Part shown: one piece after another, positions 44,846 to 53,824 of the stretch
Layout of the letters: every line of letters begins with the position of its first letter
Numbering within the stretch: position 1 is the first letter of the stretch
From: Lentisphaeria bacterium UBA7640
GTDB taxonomy: Bacteria > Verrucomicrobiota > Lentisphaeria > Victivallales > Victivallaceae
Reading direction: 5' to 3'
NCBI GenBank assembly: GCA_002483765.1
Contig: DLIO01000041.1
Coordinates: 1 to 58,547, forward strand
DNA length: 58,547 nucleotides
The notes under the pieces: model-generated
Told to the model about the DNA's origin: nothing
The model's input: only the letters and a program-made list of their open reading frames with translations
The model's database searches: none
Translations under genes and position numbers: made by a program

Positions 44846-45697
44846 CTACTTTGCAAATTCTGAATCTAGGAATTCTTTTAGAGCGATTTCCCATTGCGGC
44901 ATTGTTGGCAATCCGGAAATTCTTAGCATCATTTTATCCAAACGCGAGTTTGCTGGACGTGGGGCTGGGCGCGAAAATTCATCAGTGCGGCAGGGGACCA
45001 ATTCTTGATTGATCTTCAGTTGTGAAAAAATTTCACCCGCTAGTTCATACCATGATGCTTCTCCTTCACAAGCGAGATGAAAAACTCCAGCTAATTTTGG
45101 ACGTTTGAGAATTTCATGCAAGCTGCGTGCCACTGCTAACGCGCTAGTGGGATTACCAATTTGGTCTGAAACTACTTTCAATTGCGGACGACTTCCGTCT
45201 GCTAGGTTGACCATGGTGTGAACGAAACTTGGCCCACCAGCGCCGTATAGCCACGAAGTGCGCGCGATTATGTGGTTAGGACAGTGATTCCTGATTATTT
45301 CTTCGCCAGCGTGTTTGCTTTTACCATAAATAGTTCGGCCGCCACTTGCTTGATCAAATTCGTTATATGGTTGATCTGCTGAGCCGTCAAAAACATAATC
45401 GGTCGAAATTGCGATTAGTCGCACCTGATTGCGATGGCATGCCGTGGCGACATTAGCGGTTCCGAATGCATTGATTTTGTAAGCAAGATCAATCTCAGAT
45501 TCACAACGATCAACTGCGGTCATCGCCGCACAATGAATCAAAACTTCAGGGCGATATCGTTTTAAGATAAGATCAAAGCCTTTGGGATCCGTAATGTCTA
45601 CTTTGGGGAGATCAGTCGGTATGAGTTCGAAATCATTTAGTTCATTAATGAGAGTGCGGCCTAGCATTCCATCAGCGCCAGTTAACATGACTTTCAT
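44846..45697 (-). CDS. rfbD: dTDP-4-dehydrorhamnose reductase
   Basis: Last step of dTDP-L-rhamnose synthesis for LPS or polysaccharide. The 283-residue protein has MLTGADGMLG, CAAMTAVDRCE, STDYVFDG and YGKSKHAGE. The start is the ATG that overlaps the rfbC stop (ATGA), with GGAGG upstream; an ATG nine bases earlier is inside that ribosome site. rfbA and rfbB are not adjacent. Confidence 0.93.
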   Translation of the reverse strand: MKVMLTGADGMLGRTLINELNDFELIPTDLPKVDITDPKGFDLILKRYRPEVLIHCAAMTAVDRCESEIDLAYKINAFGTANVATACHRNQVRLIAISTDYVFDGSADQPYNEFDQASGGRTIYGKSKHAGEEIIRNHCPNHIIARTSWLYGAGGPSFVHTMVNLADGSRPQLKVVSDQIGNPTSALAVARSLHEILKRPKLAGVFHLACEGEASWYELAGEIFSQLKINQELVPCRTDEFSRPAPRPANSRLDKMMLRISGLPTMPQWEIALKEFLDSEFAK

Positions 45698-46260
45698 GGC
45701 TTGCATCCTCCGTTTTCTAAAATTTCAGCATTGGTTAAATTGGGATTTTTTCGATCTTTTTCGGAAAGGATCATTTGTTCGATCGCGATTCTCCAGTCAA
45801 TTCCCAAAGCAGGATCATCAAACGCAATTCCACGTTCATGTGAAGGCATATATTGATTATCACATTTATAAGAGAAGATTGTTTTTTCACTCAATACTGC
45901 AAAGCCATGTGCGAAACCACGCGGAACAAATAGTTGGCGTTTATCTTCGGAATTTAGTTCGATTGCTAGATGCTCGCCAAAAGTAGGCGAACCATGACGA
46001 ATATCGACAACCACATCCAATACTGTGCCTTGAATCACTCGCACTAATTTTGCCTGCGTGTACGGCGCTGCTTGGTAATGCAGTCCTCGCAATACACCGA
46101 AATGCGAACTCGATTCGTTGTCTTGAATAAAATTACAATCAATTCCCGCATCGCTATAACGTTGGCGGTTCCATGATTCGAAAAAATAACCACGAGGATC
46201 TCCGAATATCTTCGGTTCTAATATTTTGACTCCAGCTAATTTGGTGTTGATTATGTTCAC
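45694..46260 (-). CDS. rfbC: dTDP-4-dehydrorhamnose 3,5-epimerase
   Basis: Third step of dTDP-L-rhamnose synthesis. The 188-residue cupin has FGDPRGYFFESW, DNESSSHFGVLRGLHYQ with the catalytic His region, VVVDIRHGSPTFG and VPRGFAHGFAVLS. Typical length. First of the two-gene minus-strand rfbCD unit. Confidence 0.94.
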   Translation of the reverse strand: MNIINTKLAGVKILEPKIFGDPRGYFFESWNRQRYSDAGIDCNFIQDNESSSHFGVLRGLHYQAAPYTQAKLVRVIQGTVLDVVVDIRHGSPTFGEHLAIELNSEDKRQLFVPRGFAHGFAVLSEKTIFSYKCDNQYMPSHERGIAFDDPALGIDWRIAIEQMILSEKDRKNPNLTNAEILENGGCKP

Positions 46261-46472
46261 TATTCGTTTCCTATAATAACTACGATTTAAATCATTAACA
46301 ACTTAAAAAATAATGTCTAAAGTGGTCAAATACAAACCAAACTGGGAGAACCCATAGTTGATTTAATGGGTTTCAACTTCAATGCGTTGACATAAATTGG
46401 CGGGTCAAATTGAATTACGGGCTATCTGAGATATATTTGCTATTTTTAATGGTATAATTAATTGGATTTTAA

Positions 46473-47498
46473 ATGATTATAAAATGCAAGGCATATCCGC
46501 GTGCTGCGTTGATCGGAAACCCGTCCGACGGTTATTTTGGCAAAACTATTGCCTTCGTTTTTCGTAATTACTGTGCTGAAGTCGAACTTTACGAAAGCCC
46601 GGAACTTGAATTGATTCCGACAGCCCGTGATCAAACGGTTTTTAGTGGTATTGAGCATTTAGCCAGCGATGTTTCGTTGTACGGTTATTATGGCGGAATG
46701 CGTTTAATGGTGGCAACCGTAAAAAAATTCAACGACTACTGCAAACTCAGCGCGATCGCGTTAGACGGGCGTAATTTTACCATTCGTTACAAGACTAATA
46801 TTCCGAATCGCTTAGGCTTGGCTGGTTCATCCGCGATTATCACCGCAACCATGCGGGCTCTGATCCGTTTTTACGGCATTAAAATTCCACCACAATCATT
46901 AGCGAATTTAATTCTTGCGGTAGAAAAAGATGAATTGGGAATCCAAGCTGGGCTCCAAGATCGAGTAGCACAAGCCTATAATCGACCGATTTTCATGGAT
47001 TTTAATCGCGACTATATGAATGCCAACGGTTTTGGCATTTATACGCCAATTGAGATTCCTGCTGAACTTAATCTCTATGTTGCATATCGAACCGATTTGG
47101 CTGAAGGCTCGGAGATTCTCCACAGTCGTCTTCGTGAAGATTATGAAAATGGCGTTCCAGAAGTGCTGTCAGCAATTCGCGAATGGTGTGAATTAACCGA
47201 GGCAGTAAAAGAGTGTTTAGAGAGTCGCCAATATCAGTACTTGCCTTCGTATGTTAACCGAAATTTTGATTTGCGCTGCGAAGTGTGCGCCCGTTCAATC
47301 AGCCCAAAGAACAAAAACATGGTAGATATCGCTCGCAAGGCCGGTGCTTCCGCTAAATTTACCGGTTCAGGCGGTGCAATTATCGGCACCTATGAAGATG
47401 AAAAGATGTTCGAAAAGATAAAGAAGGCACTGAAAAGTTTTTCGGTCGAAGTCATTAAACCAGAGATTGTTTCTTCTGTTAATCCTATGGAGGCCTAA
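46473..47498 (+). CDS. GHMP kinase, glucuronokinase-like
   Basis: The 341-residue protein starts KAYPRAALIGNPSDGYFGKTIA and has the GHMP ATP loop PNRLGLAGSSAIITA (about 111-125) and FTGSGGAIIGT near the C-terminus. The plan resembles plant glucuronokinases, which phosphorylate glucuronate at C1. Its stop overlaps the galU start (TAATG), so a kinase plus UTP-dependent pyrophosphorylase are made together, the layout of a sugar-salvage route to a UDP-sugar such as UDP-glucuronate. The exact sugar is inferred from family resemblance. Confidence 0.72.
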   Translation: MIIKCKAYPRAALIGNPSDGYFGKTIAFVFRNYCAEVELYESPELELIPTARDQTVFSGIEHLASDVSLYGYYGGMRLMVATVKKFNDYCKLSAIALDGRNFTIRYKTNIPNRLGLAGSSAIITATMRALIRFYGIKIPPQSLANLILAVEKDELGIQAGLQDRVAQAYNRPIFMDFNRDYMNANGFGIYTPIEIPAELNLYVAYRTDLAEGSEILHSRLREDYENGVPEVLSAIREWCELTEAVKECLESRQYQYLPSYVNRNFDLRCEVCARSISPKNKNMVDIARKAGASAKFTGSGGAIIGTYEDEKMFEKIKKALKSFSVEVIKPEIVSSVNPMEA

Positions 47499-48373
47499 TG
47501 GTTCGCAAAGCAGTAATACCAGCAGCGGGTTTTGGAACACGTTTTTTGCCGTTTACCAAATCAGTACCTAAAGAGATGATCCCTTTGGTCGACAAACCAG
47601 TCATTCAATATGTAGTTGAAGAAGCCGTAGCGGCAGGGATTACCGATATTTTGATTGTCATCAGCACCGGCAAAATGGCGATTCAAGAGCACTTTAACCC
47701 TGAACCTGGGCTGATGTCGCGCCTTGAAGCAAACGGCCACACTGCCTGGGCCACAGAACTACGCGCTATTGAACAGATGGCCAATCTGCATTATGTTTAT
47801 CAGCAGGAGTTGAAAGGTTTAGGCGATGCAGTGCTTCAAGCACGCAGTTTTGTCGGAGACGAACCATTCGCAGTATTGCTTGGCGACACTGTCACGACTT
47901 CAGGAACTTCTTCAGTTATTGCGCAACTAATCAGTGTTTATAAAAAATACAACGCATCGGTCGTGGCACTGGAACAGATACCATGGGAAAAAACCAATCG
48001 TTACGGAGTGATTGACGGCATCGCGCTGGATGACGGTATCCAGAAGGTGAAAACCTTTATTGAAAAACCTGCCCCAGATGAAGCACCGTCAAATCTGGCA
48101 ATTGCTGCCCGCTATCTCTTTACCCCCGAAATTTTTAATTTTCTAGCTAACACCACGCCTGGCAAAGGCAGCGAAATCCAGCTAACCGACGCGATGTGCG
48201 AAATGGTTAAAAATACTTCCATGTACGGTTGCTTGGTTGATGGGCGTCGTCACGATATTGGCAACAAATTAGAATTTATTAAGTCAACCGTTGAGTTTGG
48301 TTTAAAACGCCCTGAATTTAGAGAGGAACTCTCGGTTTGGCTGAGAAAATTAACTGACCAACTGGAACACTGA
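47498..48373 (+). CDS. galU: UTP-glucose-1-phosphate uridylyltransferase
   Basis: Makes UDP-glucose from UTP and glucose-1-phosphate. The 291-residue nucleotidyltransferase has AVIPAAGFGTRFLPFTKSVPKEM, PLVDKPVIQYVVEEA, VYQQELKGLGDAVLQA and FIEKPAPDEAPS. Coupled to the upstream kinase gene by overlapping stop and start codons, with GGAGG upstream. Could accept other sugar-1-phosphates, given that coupling. Confidence 0.93.
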   Translation: MVRKAVIPAAGFGTRFLPFTKSVPKEMIPLVDKPVIQYVVEEAVAAGITDILIVISTGKMAIQEHFNPEPGLMSRLEANGHTAWATELRAIEQMANLHYVYQQELKGLGDAVLQARSFVGDEPFAVLLGDTVTTSGTSSVIAQLISVYKKYNASVVALEQIPWEKTNRYGVIDGIALDDGIQKVKTFIEKPAPDEAPSNLAIAARYLFTPEIFNFLANTTPGKGSEIQLTDAMCEMVKNTSMYGCLVDGRRHDIGNKLEFIKSTVEFGLKRPEFREELSVWLRKLTDQLEH

Positions 48374-48413
48374 AACTTCACAAATTATAATATTAAATTT
48401 AGGAGAACCGACT

Positions 48414-49691
48414 ATGAATGAAGCTTGGAAAATTGAAACTCGTGCCGTACAGTGTGGCTATGAACCCGGCAATGGTGACCCGCGAGTCATGCCGATTACT
48501 CAAAGCACGACCTACAAATACGATTCCGCACAGGAAGTCGCCGATCTGTTCGACTTAAAAGCTCCTGGTTTTTTCTATTCAAGACTAGCGAACCCTACAG
48601 TCGAGGCGTTTGAGAAAAAAATTGCAGCTCTCGAAGGCGGAGTCGCTGCCGTTGGCACCTCATCTGGCCAAACTGCTAATGCCTTAGCTATTTTAAATAT
48701 CTGCACCTGTGGCGACCATTTTGTCGCAGTATCAAGTCTGTATGGCGGTAGCGTGTCGCTATTTACCAATACCATGAAAAAAATGGGGATCAGCGTAAGT
48801 TACGTTAATCCCGACGCCACTGCTGAAGAGATTACTAAAGCATTTCGGCCAAATACTAAGGCGTTGTTTGCCGAAGCATTGGCGAATCCCGCTTTAATCG
48901 TGTTGGACTTTGATAAGTTTTCTCAGATCGCAAAGAAATTTGAAGTTCCATTTATTGTTGATAACACTTTTCCGTCGCCAGTGCTTTGTCGCCCTTTAGA
49001 GTTGGGAGCTGATATCGTTACCCATTCTGCGACTAAATTTCTGGACGGACATGCGACCAGTGTCGGGGGAGTGATTGTCGAAGGTGGAAAATTCAATTGG
49101 AAAAATGGTAAATTTAAAGAGTTCACTGAACCAGATGAAAGTTACCACGGCATCGTTTATAGTGAAGCATTTCCTGCCTGCCCATTCTCGGTTAAGGCTA
49201 GAGTGCAATGGCTTCGTGATTTCGGCTGTATCATGGCCCCGATGAATGCATGGTTAACCAACCTCGGACTGGAGACCCTGCATATTCGATTGGAGCGCCA
49301 TTCCTCAAACGCACTGGCCCTCGCCAAATTTTTGAAAAATCATCCCAAAGTCGCATGGGTTAATTATCCAGGATTAAAAGAGAGTCAGTATTATGAACTA
49401 GCCCAGAAATATATGCCGAAAGGTGCAGGTGGCGTCTTGACCTTTGGCGTGAAAGGCGGTCGCAAAGAGGGCGAAACTGTTATGAATAATCTCAAATTGG
49501 CGGCTATTGTCGTGCACGTTTGTGACGTCAGAACTGGAGTTCTGCACCCAGCCAGCATGACGCATCGCCAACTAAACGAAGCCGAACAAGCCGCGGCCGG
49601 AGTAACTCCAGACCTAGTGCGCGTCAGTGTAGGAATTGAAAATATCGACGATATATGTCAAGACTTCGATCAAGCTCTAAATTCAATCTGA
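48414..49691 (+). CDS. metY: O-acetylhomoserine sulfhydrylase
   Basis: PLP enzyme forming homocysteine from O-acetylhomoserine and sulfide. The 425-residue protein has QSTTYKYDSAQEVADLF, YSRLANPTVEAFEKKIA, the PLP lysine motif SATKFLDGHA and TPDLVRVSVGIENIDDI. Length and motifs fit the MetY branch of the Cys/Met-metabolism family rather than MetB/MetC. AGGAG precedes the ATG. Confidence 0.9.
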   Translation: MNEAWKIETRAVQCGYEPGNGDPRVMPITQSTTYKYDSAQEVADLFDLKAPGFFYSRLANPTVEAFEKKIAALEGGVAAVGTSSGQTANALAILNICTCGDHFVAVSSLYGGSVSLFTNTMKKMGISVSYVNPDATAEEITKAFRPNTKALFAEALANPALIVLDFDKFSQIAKKFEVPFIVDNTFPSPVLCRPLELGADIVTHSATKFLDGHATSVGGVIVEGGKFNWKNGKFKEFTEPDESYHGIVYSEAFPACPFSVKARVQWLRDFGCIMAPMNAWLTNLGLETLHIRLERHSSNALALAKFLKNHPKVAWVNYPGLKESQYYELAQKYMPKGAGGVLTFGVKGGRKEGETVMNNLKLAAIVVHVCDVRTGVLHPASMTHRQLNEAEQAAAGVTPDLVRVSVGIENIDDICQDFDQALNSI

Positions 49692-49721
49692 AATGGGAAA
49701 GGAAAAGAGAAAAACTGGGGA

Positions 49722-49905
49722 ATCTAACCACGAAAAACACGAAAGCCACGAAAAAGGGGAAAGAGATTTTTTGTCCACGAATGACACGAATGGTCACGAA
49801 TGAAGGAATGAGAAAAGAGTGAAGCTTGAAAAATGAATCGGGCAAAGGGAAATCTAACCACGAAAAACACGAAAGTCACGAAAAACACGAAAGTCACGAA
49901 AAAAG
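49722..49905. repeat. CACGAA nonamer repeat arrays
   Basis: Three short arrays: 49728-49755, 49775-49802 and 49858-49903, built of 9-nt units such as CACGAAAAA, CACGAAAGT and ACACGAATG. The first and third begin with the same TCTAACCACGAAAAACACG. Similar CCACGAAAAACACGAAA-like arrays are common in intergenic DNA of Planctomycetes, Verrucomicrobia and Lentisphaerae; function unknown. Confidence 0.85.
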
Positions 49906-49985
49906 AGAGAGGAGTTTTTAACCTCCGATAGACACCGATTCGCACGGATGGGAATGTCTGTGTTACAATGACTTAATTTGTACTC

Positions 49986-50020
49986 TTAATTCGCGCGCGC
50001 ATTATGCGCGCGTGAATTAA
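49986..50020 (+). repeat. GC-rich palindrome, copy 8
   Basis: Same 35-nt sequence as copy 7. It lies within the repeat-rich gap between metY (294 nt upstream) and the convergent LacI-like fragment (116 nt). The one G-T wobble again pairs in plus-strand RNA. Confidence 0.92.
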
Positions 50021-50043
50021 AAACACAAATTACATCAATTTCA

Positions 50044-50077
50044 CTTCCGTGCTTTCCGTGCCTTCCGTGGTTAAAAA
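50044..50077. repeat. Inverted CACGGAA repeat array
   Basis: Three units TTCCGTG(C/G) in a row, the reverse complement of CACGGAA; a diverged array of the nonamer family, in opposite orientation to those at 49722-49905. A further relative (GACACCGATTCGCACGG) lies near 49931-49947. Confidence 0.7.
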
Positions 50078-50136
50078 TTCCCCTAGTTGTTTTTCCTTAT
50101 TCGTGCCAATTAGTGGACGAAACATCCCTCCCCTGT

Positions 50137-51087
50137 TTACACTTTGAAGGTTTCCCTGACCATTAACTCGGAGTTTACTTTTATCGATACCTTGCCTCTG
50201 TATTCTTCGAGCCAGGATTTGTCACAGATTAGCTTACCGAATAATCTACCGACTTTTTGTACCGGTACCGCCATGGAAGTCAGATTGTAAGAACGAAATA
50301 ACGGATTATCGTCAAAAGCGATTAGTCGAAAATCTGCAGGAATAAACATCCCTTGCTGTCTTGTGAAATCAATAAATTTTGCGGCAAATTCATTGTTTAC
50401 TGCGACAATTACGATATCTCCACGAAATTTTCTAATCAGCGCCATCGCTTTGGCATATCCAGCAGTAGTAGCCGGAATATTTTCCACCGCAGGTGTCTTG
50501 TTGCCATTGCCGCGTCGCAAACCAATTAGTAAACCTTCGTAACGCTTGACTCCCCAAAACGCTTGACCAGTTGCTTCGTTGATCATGATTATGTTTTTGC
50601 AAGCATGCTTTTTCAGTAGCGTTCCAACGGTTATGCCATCGCTAAAAGGATCCATGGACACGAAAGAAACCATATCCAGCAACATCGGTGCACCGCTACG
50701 ATTGAGCATATAAACCGGCATTTGGAAATCTAGGAGCAGATCGCCATTGTTTTTTAAAAATTCAGCATCTTCACTATCAGGGAAAATAATCAGCGCCGAT
50801 GCGCCAGTGATTGAAATGTTTTTGAGCAGAGCGACATAGTCTTGTCGATCTCCCTTAGCCGGGATATTGTCATATACTACAGAGTATCCACTGGTAGCAA
50901 TCTCATCTTCAAGTGCTTGGAATGAAGTTTCATTCCAGTGAATCCAGTGCGGCGTTGAAGAATAAAGTACGTAAATAACCCGATTGGCTTCTTTGATCAA
51001 TTTCGAAATAAGGGACTGAAGCGTATGATGGAAGTTATTGCTTCTGTCCCCATTCCGAGATTGCGCAAAGCTATCTTTATGAGGCAA
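50137..51087 (-). pseudogene. LacI/GalR-type sensor domain without DNA-binding part
   Basis: The 316-residue frame is a periplasmic-binding-protein-like sensor of the LacI/GalR family (about 38-310: VIYVLYSSTPHW ... LDMVSFVSMDPFSDGITVG ... FRLIAFDDNPLFRSYNLTSMAVPVQKVGRLFGKLI). The helix-turn-helix that should precede it is absent: only about 36 residues remain, the frame opens at a TTG right after a stop, and no ribosome site is seen. The 5' part appears cut off at the junction near 51,088. Without a DNA-binding domain it cannot work as a normal repressor. Confidence 0.75.
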
Positions 51088-51091
51088 CTAA

Positions 51092-53803
51092 TTGGCTATT
51101 TACCCAAGTCCGCAAAACGGCGCAACCCATGAGGATGTGGTAAAACTCACGGCCTTGCGGCTTGACTTGGACGTGGACAGTAATAACGAGGGGACTGTCG
51201 AACCGGATAATGTGGAAGAAGATAAGATCGAAACCACCTCTCCCGGAAAATTAATTAAGCTTGACAACGGAGATCTTGACGGAGATAATATTGTCGATAA
51301 TGTCGACTATAACATCAACGGCAACGGGTTCAGCACGCCTATATTTGCGGAAATGAAATTGCGGATTCCGCAATCCATTGACCTGAACAACTGTAAAATA
51401 AGTTTGTCATATGATGCCTCAACGCCTCCGGCAGCCGAAGGTGGCACACTGGCTACGACAGGAAGTATTCGCGTCTGGAAAAAACAATCCAATGTTGCAC
51501 GCAATCCGGCTCCAATTGGCGGAGAAAACCAGTCTGGAACTACTGGGGGAGATTATGTTATGCCAACTAACTGGACTGTACAATCTGGACAAGAAGCATA
51601 TTATACTCCAACCCAACTGCTGGCCAGTGGAAATCGTGAAGTAACGCTGTTTATCGAAGGGATCGCCGCCGCATCGAATACTATCACTGTTTCAATCACT
51701 CCGGTTATACCAAGAACCGCTATCGGCGTCGATTTGCCAACCGACGAAAATACAGTGCCGGAAAATTATAACCTGTCAGATTCGGTATTGGTTTCCGTGT
51801 TCAACTTTGATTTGGACATCGACAGTGATAACACCAACGGTTTTGCCGCGCCTGATCGGTCGTGGGAAGAAGATAAAATCGAAGATGATTCCACCAAACC
51901 GGGGAAAATCATCTGCTTGAATAACCTTGACACTGATTATGACGGAGTTCCTGATTTTGCCGATGGATATGATATTACATTAAACAATGTTAATCAGGCC
52001 GGAGATGCAAAAAGTGCCGTTTTTGTACCATTGGTTGTTGAAATACCATCATGGGTGGATTTGAATATTGCAAAAATTAAATTCACTTATTCGACTTCCG
52101 ATCCATCCGGGGTTACCGTCAGCGGTGATGGAACTGCGGCATCCCCATATATCTATACCCCGGCTGCTGGAAATTTGCGAATCTGGACGAAAAACGGGAA
52201 CGTGAGCAGGCTGAAAACCAGTATAGCGGCAAGTGGCAATCCGGGAGATTACATCCCGACGGCTACCATGATTTCGGCTTCTGCATTGTTTAGCAGCAGC
52301 CGAACGATTACGCTCTATATTGAAGCCTTGTCAAACAGCGCCACGGTTGGAGATCTGACGATTAAGGCGGAACTTTACCCCAATTTCGACAACAATCCGA
52401 CCGGCATAATGGACGATCAGGTCAGATGTACGGTCGTAAAGGTTGAAACCGTGCATCCTATAGATGGCGATTTTACCTCAAAGGCAGGCCGGGTAATGAT
52501 TAACAATCGCAATGGCGATAACAATTATTATACAACTGCAAATACCACGGTGGCCGACGGTAAAGCTCAAACCGTAAATTGTAAAGTGAAGATTTCGGCG
52601 TATGTTGTTCCTGCGTTGGAAAATATTGATGTATATTTTGAAGCGATTGATCCGGATGATTTGTCACCATATGAAGGAAAAAGCATTGTAAATAATACAA
52701 CAACTGGAAATGAAGATACAAATCCGAACGATAATCGAGATGCAAATGCAAAAATGGATGGTACGTTCGCGTCATATAATGCGTTCCAAGGAACATTATC
52801 GGCTCGAACCGCAAAAACAGTATTGGTGAATAATAATGCAATCGCGGAGGTTGAGTTGACCGTAACCGATATATGTTCCGGGGATAATTACATTGTCCGG
52901 GCGGTCTGCCGTAATCCAGGCAATGCGCCGTTTGATACTAATTCGGCGGCGACGACCAATATCCCGATTAATACCCAAAGCGGAATAGCGCAAAGTGCAT
53001 TGCTCGTGGCATGGAAACGGGCCTATATCGAAGAGTCGAATATGTATAAAAATGGTGCAACGATTACGGTTGCCGCAGTTGCGGCGGGTACGACCCTGAC
53101 GGTTGATAATGTTGCCGACTTCACAGTCAACGATGCCGTTACGGTGTTCCTGCCGCCGAACGGCACAACCACGTTGGCAAGAACGGTAACCGCAATTGAT
53201 GCCGTAAATAATATCATTACCTTGAATGCGGCGCACGGCATTGCCGTGCCCCAATATTCCGGGGTGCAAATCAGTGCCAATAATGATGTATATACCAATA
53301 ATCTTGATTATTTAACCATGGCTTATGGGAATAATACCAATGGACATGATGGCGCCAACAACGGCGGAACATTTGTGGAATATACGTCAATGTTGACAAA
53401 AAATGTTCCAAAATATACGGCATTCCCCGATGATAATACAATGTTTGCCTTTGGCTGGGCGTGGTTTACAAACACTAATCAGGGAAATGTTTTCCAACTC
53501 GTTGCAGCTAAATATCATATTGATGGGTCTTTTGGCACAGCAAGATCCGCAGACCGACAGGTATTTATCACTATTGATGCATTCGGGATAATAGATGTAA
53601 ACAAAAAGCAACCAGAAACGACGGGGCATGAGATAGGACATTTATGGAACGTACAATTTCCTCACATTGACCATAGCAGCGGGAGGCATAACCATGCCAA
53701 TGATGATATGTGCGTTATGTCATATGATAGAAACAGAGCAGATGGAATAGCACGATTTTGCCTTGAGTGTCTATTCCATGTTCGAGATAAAAACGGTTTT
53801 TAA
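51092..53803 (+). CDS. Large secreted protein with metzincin-like C-terminus, 5' truncated
   Basis: The 903-residue frame contains two tandem copies of a module of about 210 residues (first about 20-215, second about 235-455), each with an acidic Asp-rich motif (LDVDSNNEG, LDIDSDNTNG), EEDKIE, LDGDNIVDN/TDYDGVPDF and a (R/L)(I/V)W-K core. A middle beta-rich part (about 470-790) leads to HEIGHLWNVQFPH with a later CVMSYD, an HExxH zinc site and Met-turn as in metzincins. No signal peptide: the frame opens at a TTG without ribosome site just after a stop. I infer the 5' end was lost at the junction with the LacI-like fragment. Confidence 0.65.
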   Translation: MAIYPSPQNGATHEDVVKLTALRLDLDVDSNNEGTVEPDNVEEDKIETTSPGKLIKLDNGDLDGDNIVDNVDYNINGNGFSTPIFAEMKLRIPQSIDLNNCKISLSYDASTPPAAEGGTLATTGSIRVWKKQSNVARNPAPIGGENQSGTTGGDYVMPTNWTVQSGQEAYYTPTQLLASGNREVTLFIEGIAAASNTITVSITPVIPRTAIGVDLPTDENTVPENYNLSDSVLVSVFNFDLDIDSDNTNGFAAPDRSWEEDKIEDDSTKPGKIICLNNLDTDYDGVPDFADGYDITLNNVNQAGDAKSAVFVPLVVEIPSWVDLNIAKIKFTYSTSDPSGVTVSGDGTAASPYIYTPAAGNLRIWTKNGNVSRLKTSIAASGNPGDYIPTATMISASALFSSSRTITLYIEALSNSATVGDLTIKAELYPNFDNNPTGIMDDQVRCTVVKVETVHPIDGDFTSKAGRVMINNRNGDNNYYTTANTTVADGKAQTVNCKVKISAYVVPALENIDVYFEAIDPDDLSPYEGKSIVNNTTTGNEDTNPNDNRDANAKMDGTFASYNAFQGTLSARTAKTVLVNNNAIAEVELTVTDICSGDNYIVRAVCRNPGNAPFDTNSAATTNIPINTQSGIAQSALLVAWKRAYIEESNMYKNGATITVAAVAAGTTLTVDNVADFTVNDAVTVFLPPNGTTTLARTVTAIDAVNNIITLNAAHGIAVPQYSGVQISANNDVYTNNLDYLTMAYGNNTNGHDGANNGGTFVEYTSMLTKNVPKYTAFPDDNTMFAFGWAWFTNTNQGNVFQLVAAKYHIDGSFGTARSADRQVFITIDAFGIIDVNKKQPETTGHEIGHLWNVQFPHIDHSSGRHNHANDDMCVMSYDRNRADGIARFCLECLFHVRDKNGF

Positions 53804-53824
53804 TAATAAAGGTTAACTTTAAAA

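Noticed and set aside
48375..48413. SAM or S-box type riboswitch before metY
   Set aside because: Only about 40 nt separate galU and metY and no S-box elements are visible.
49722..50077. CRISPR-like array
   Set aside because: Units are only 9 nt, without unique spacers of constant length and without cas genes; this is a simple tandem repeat field.
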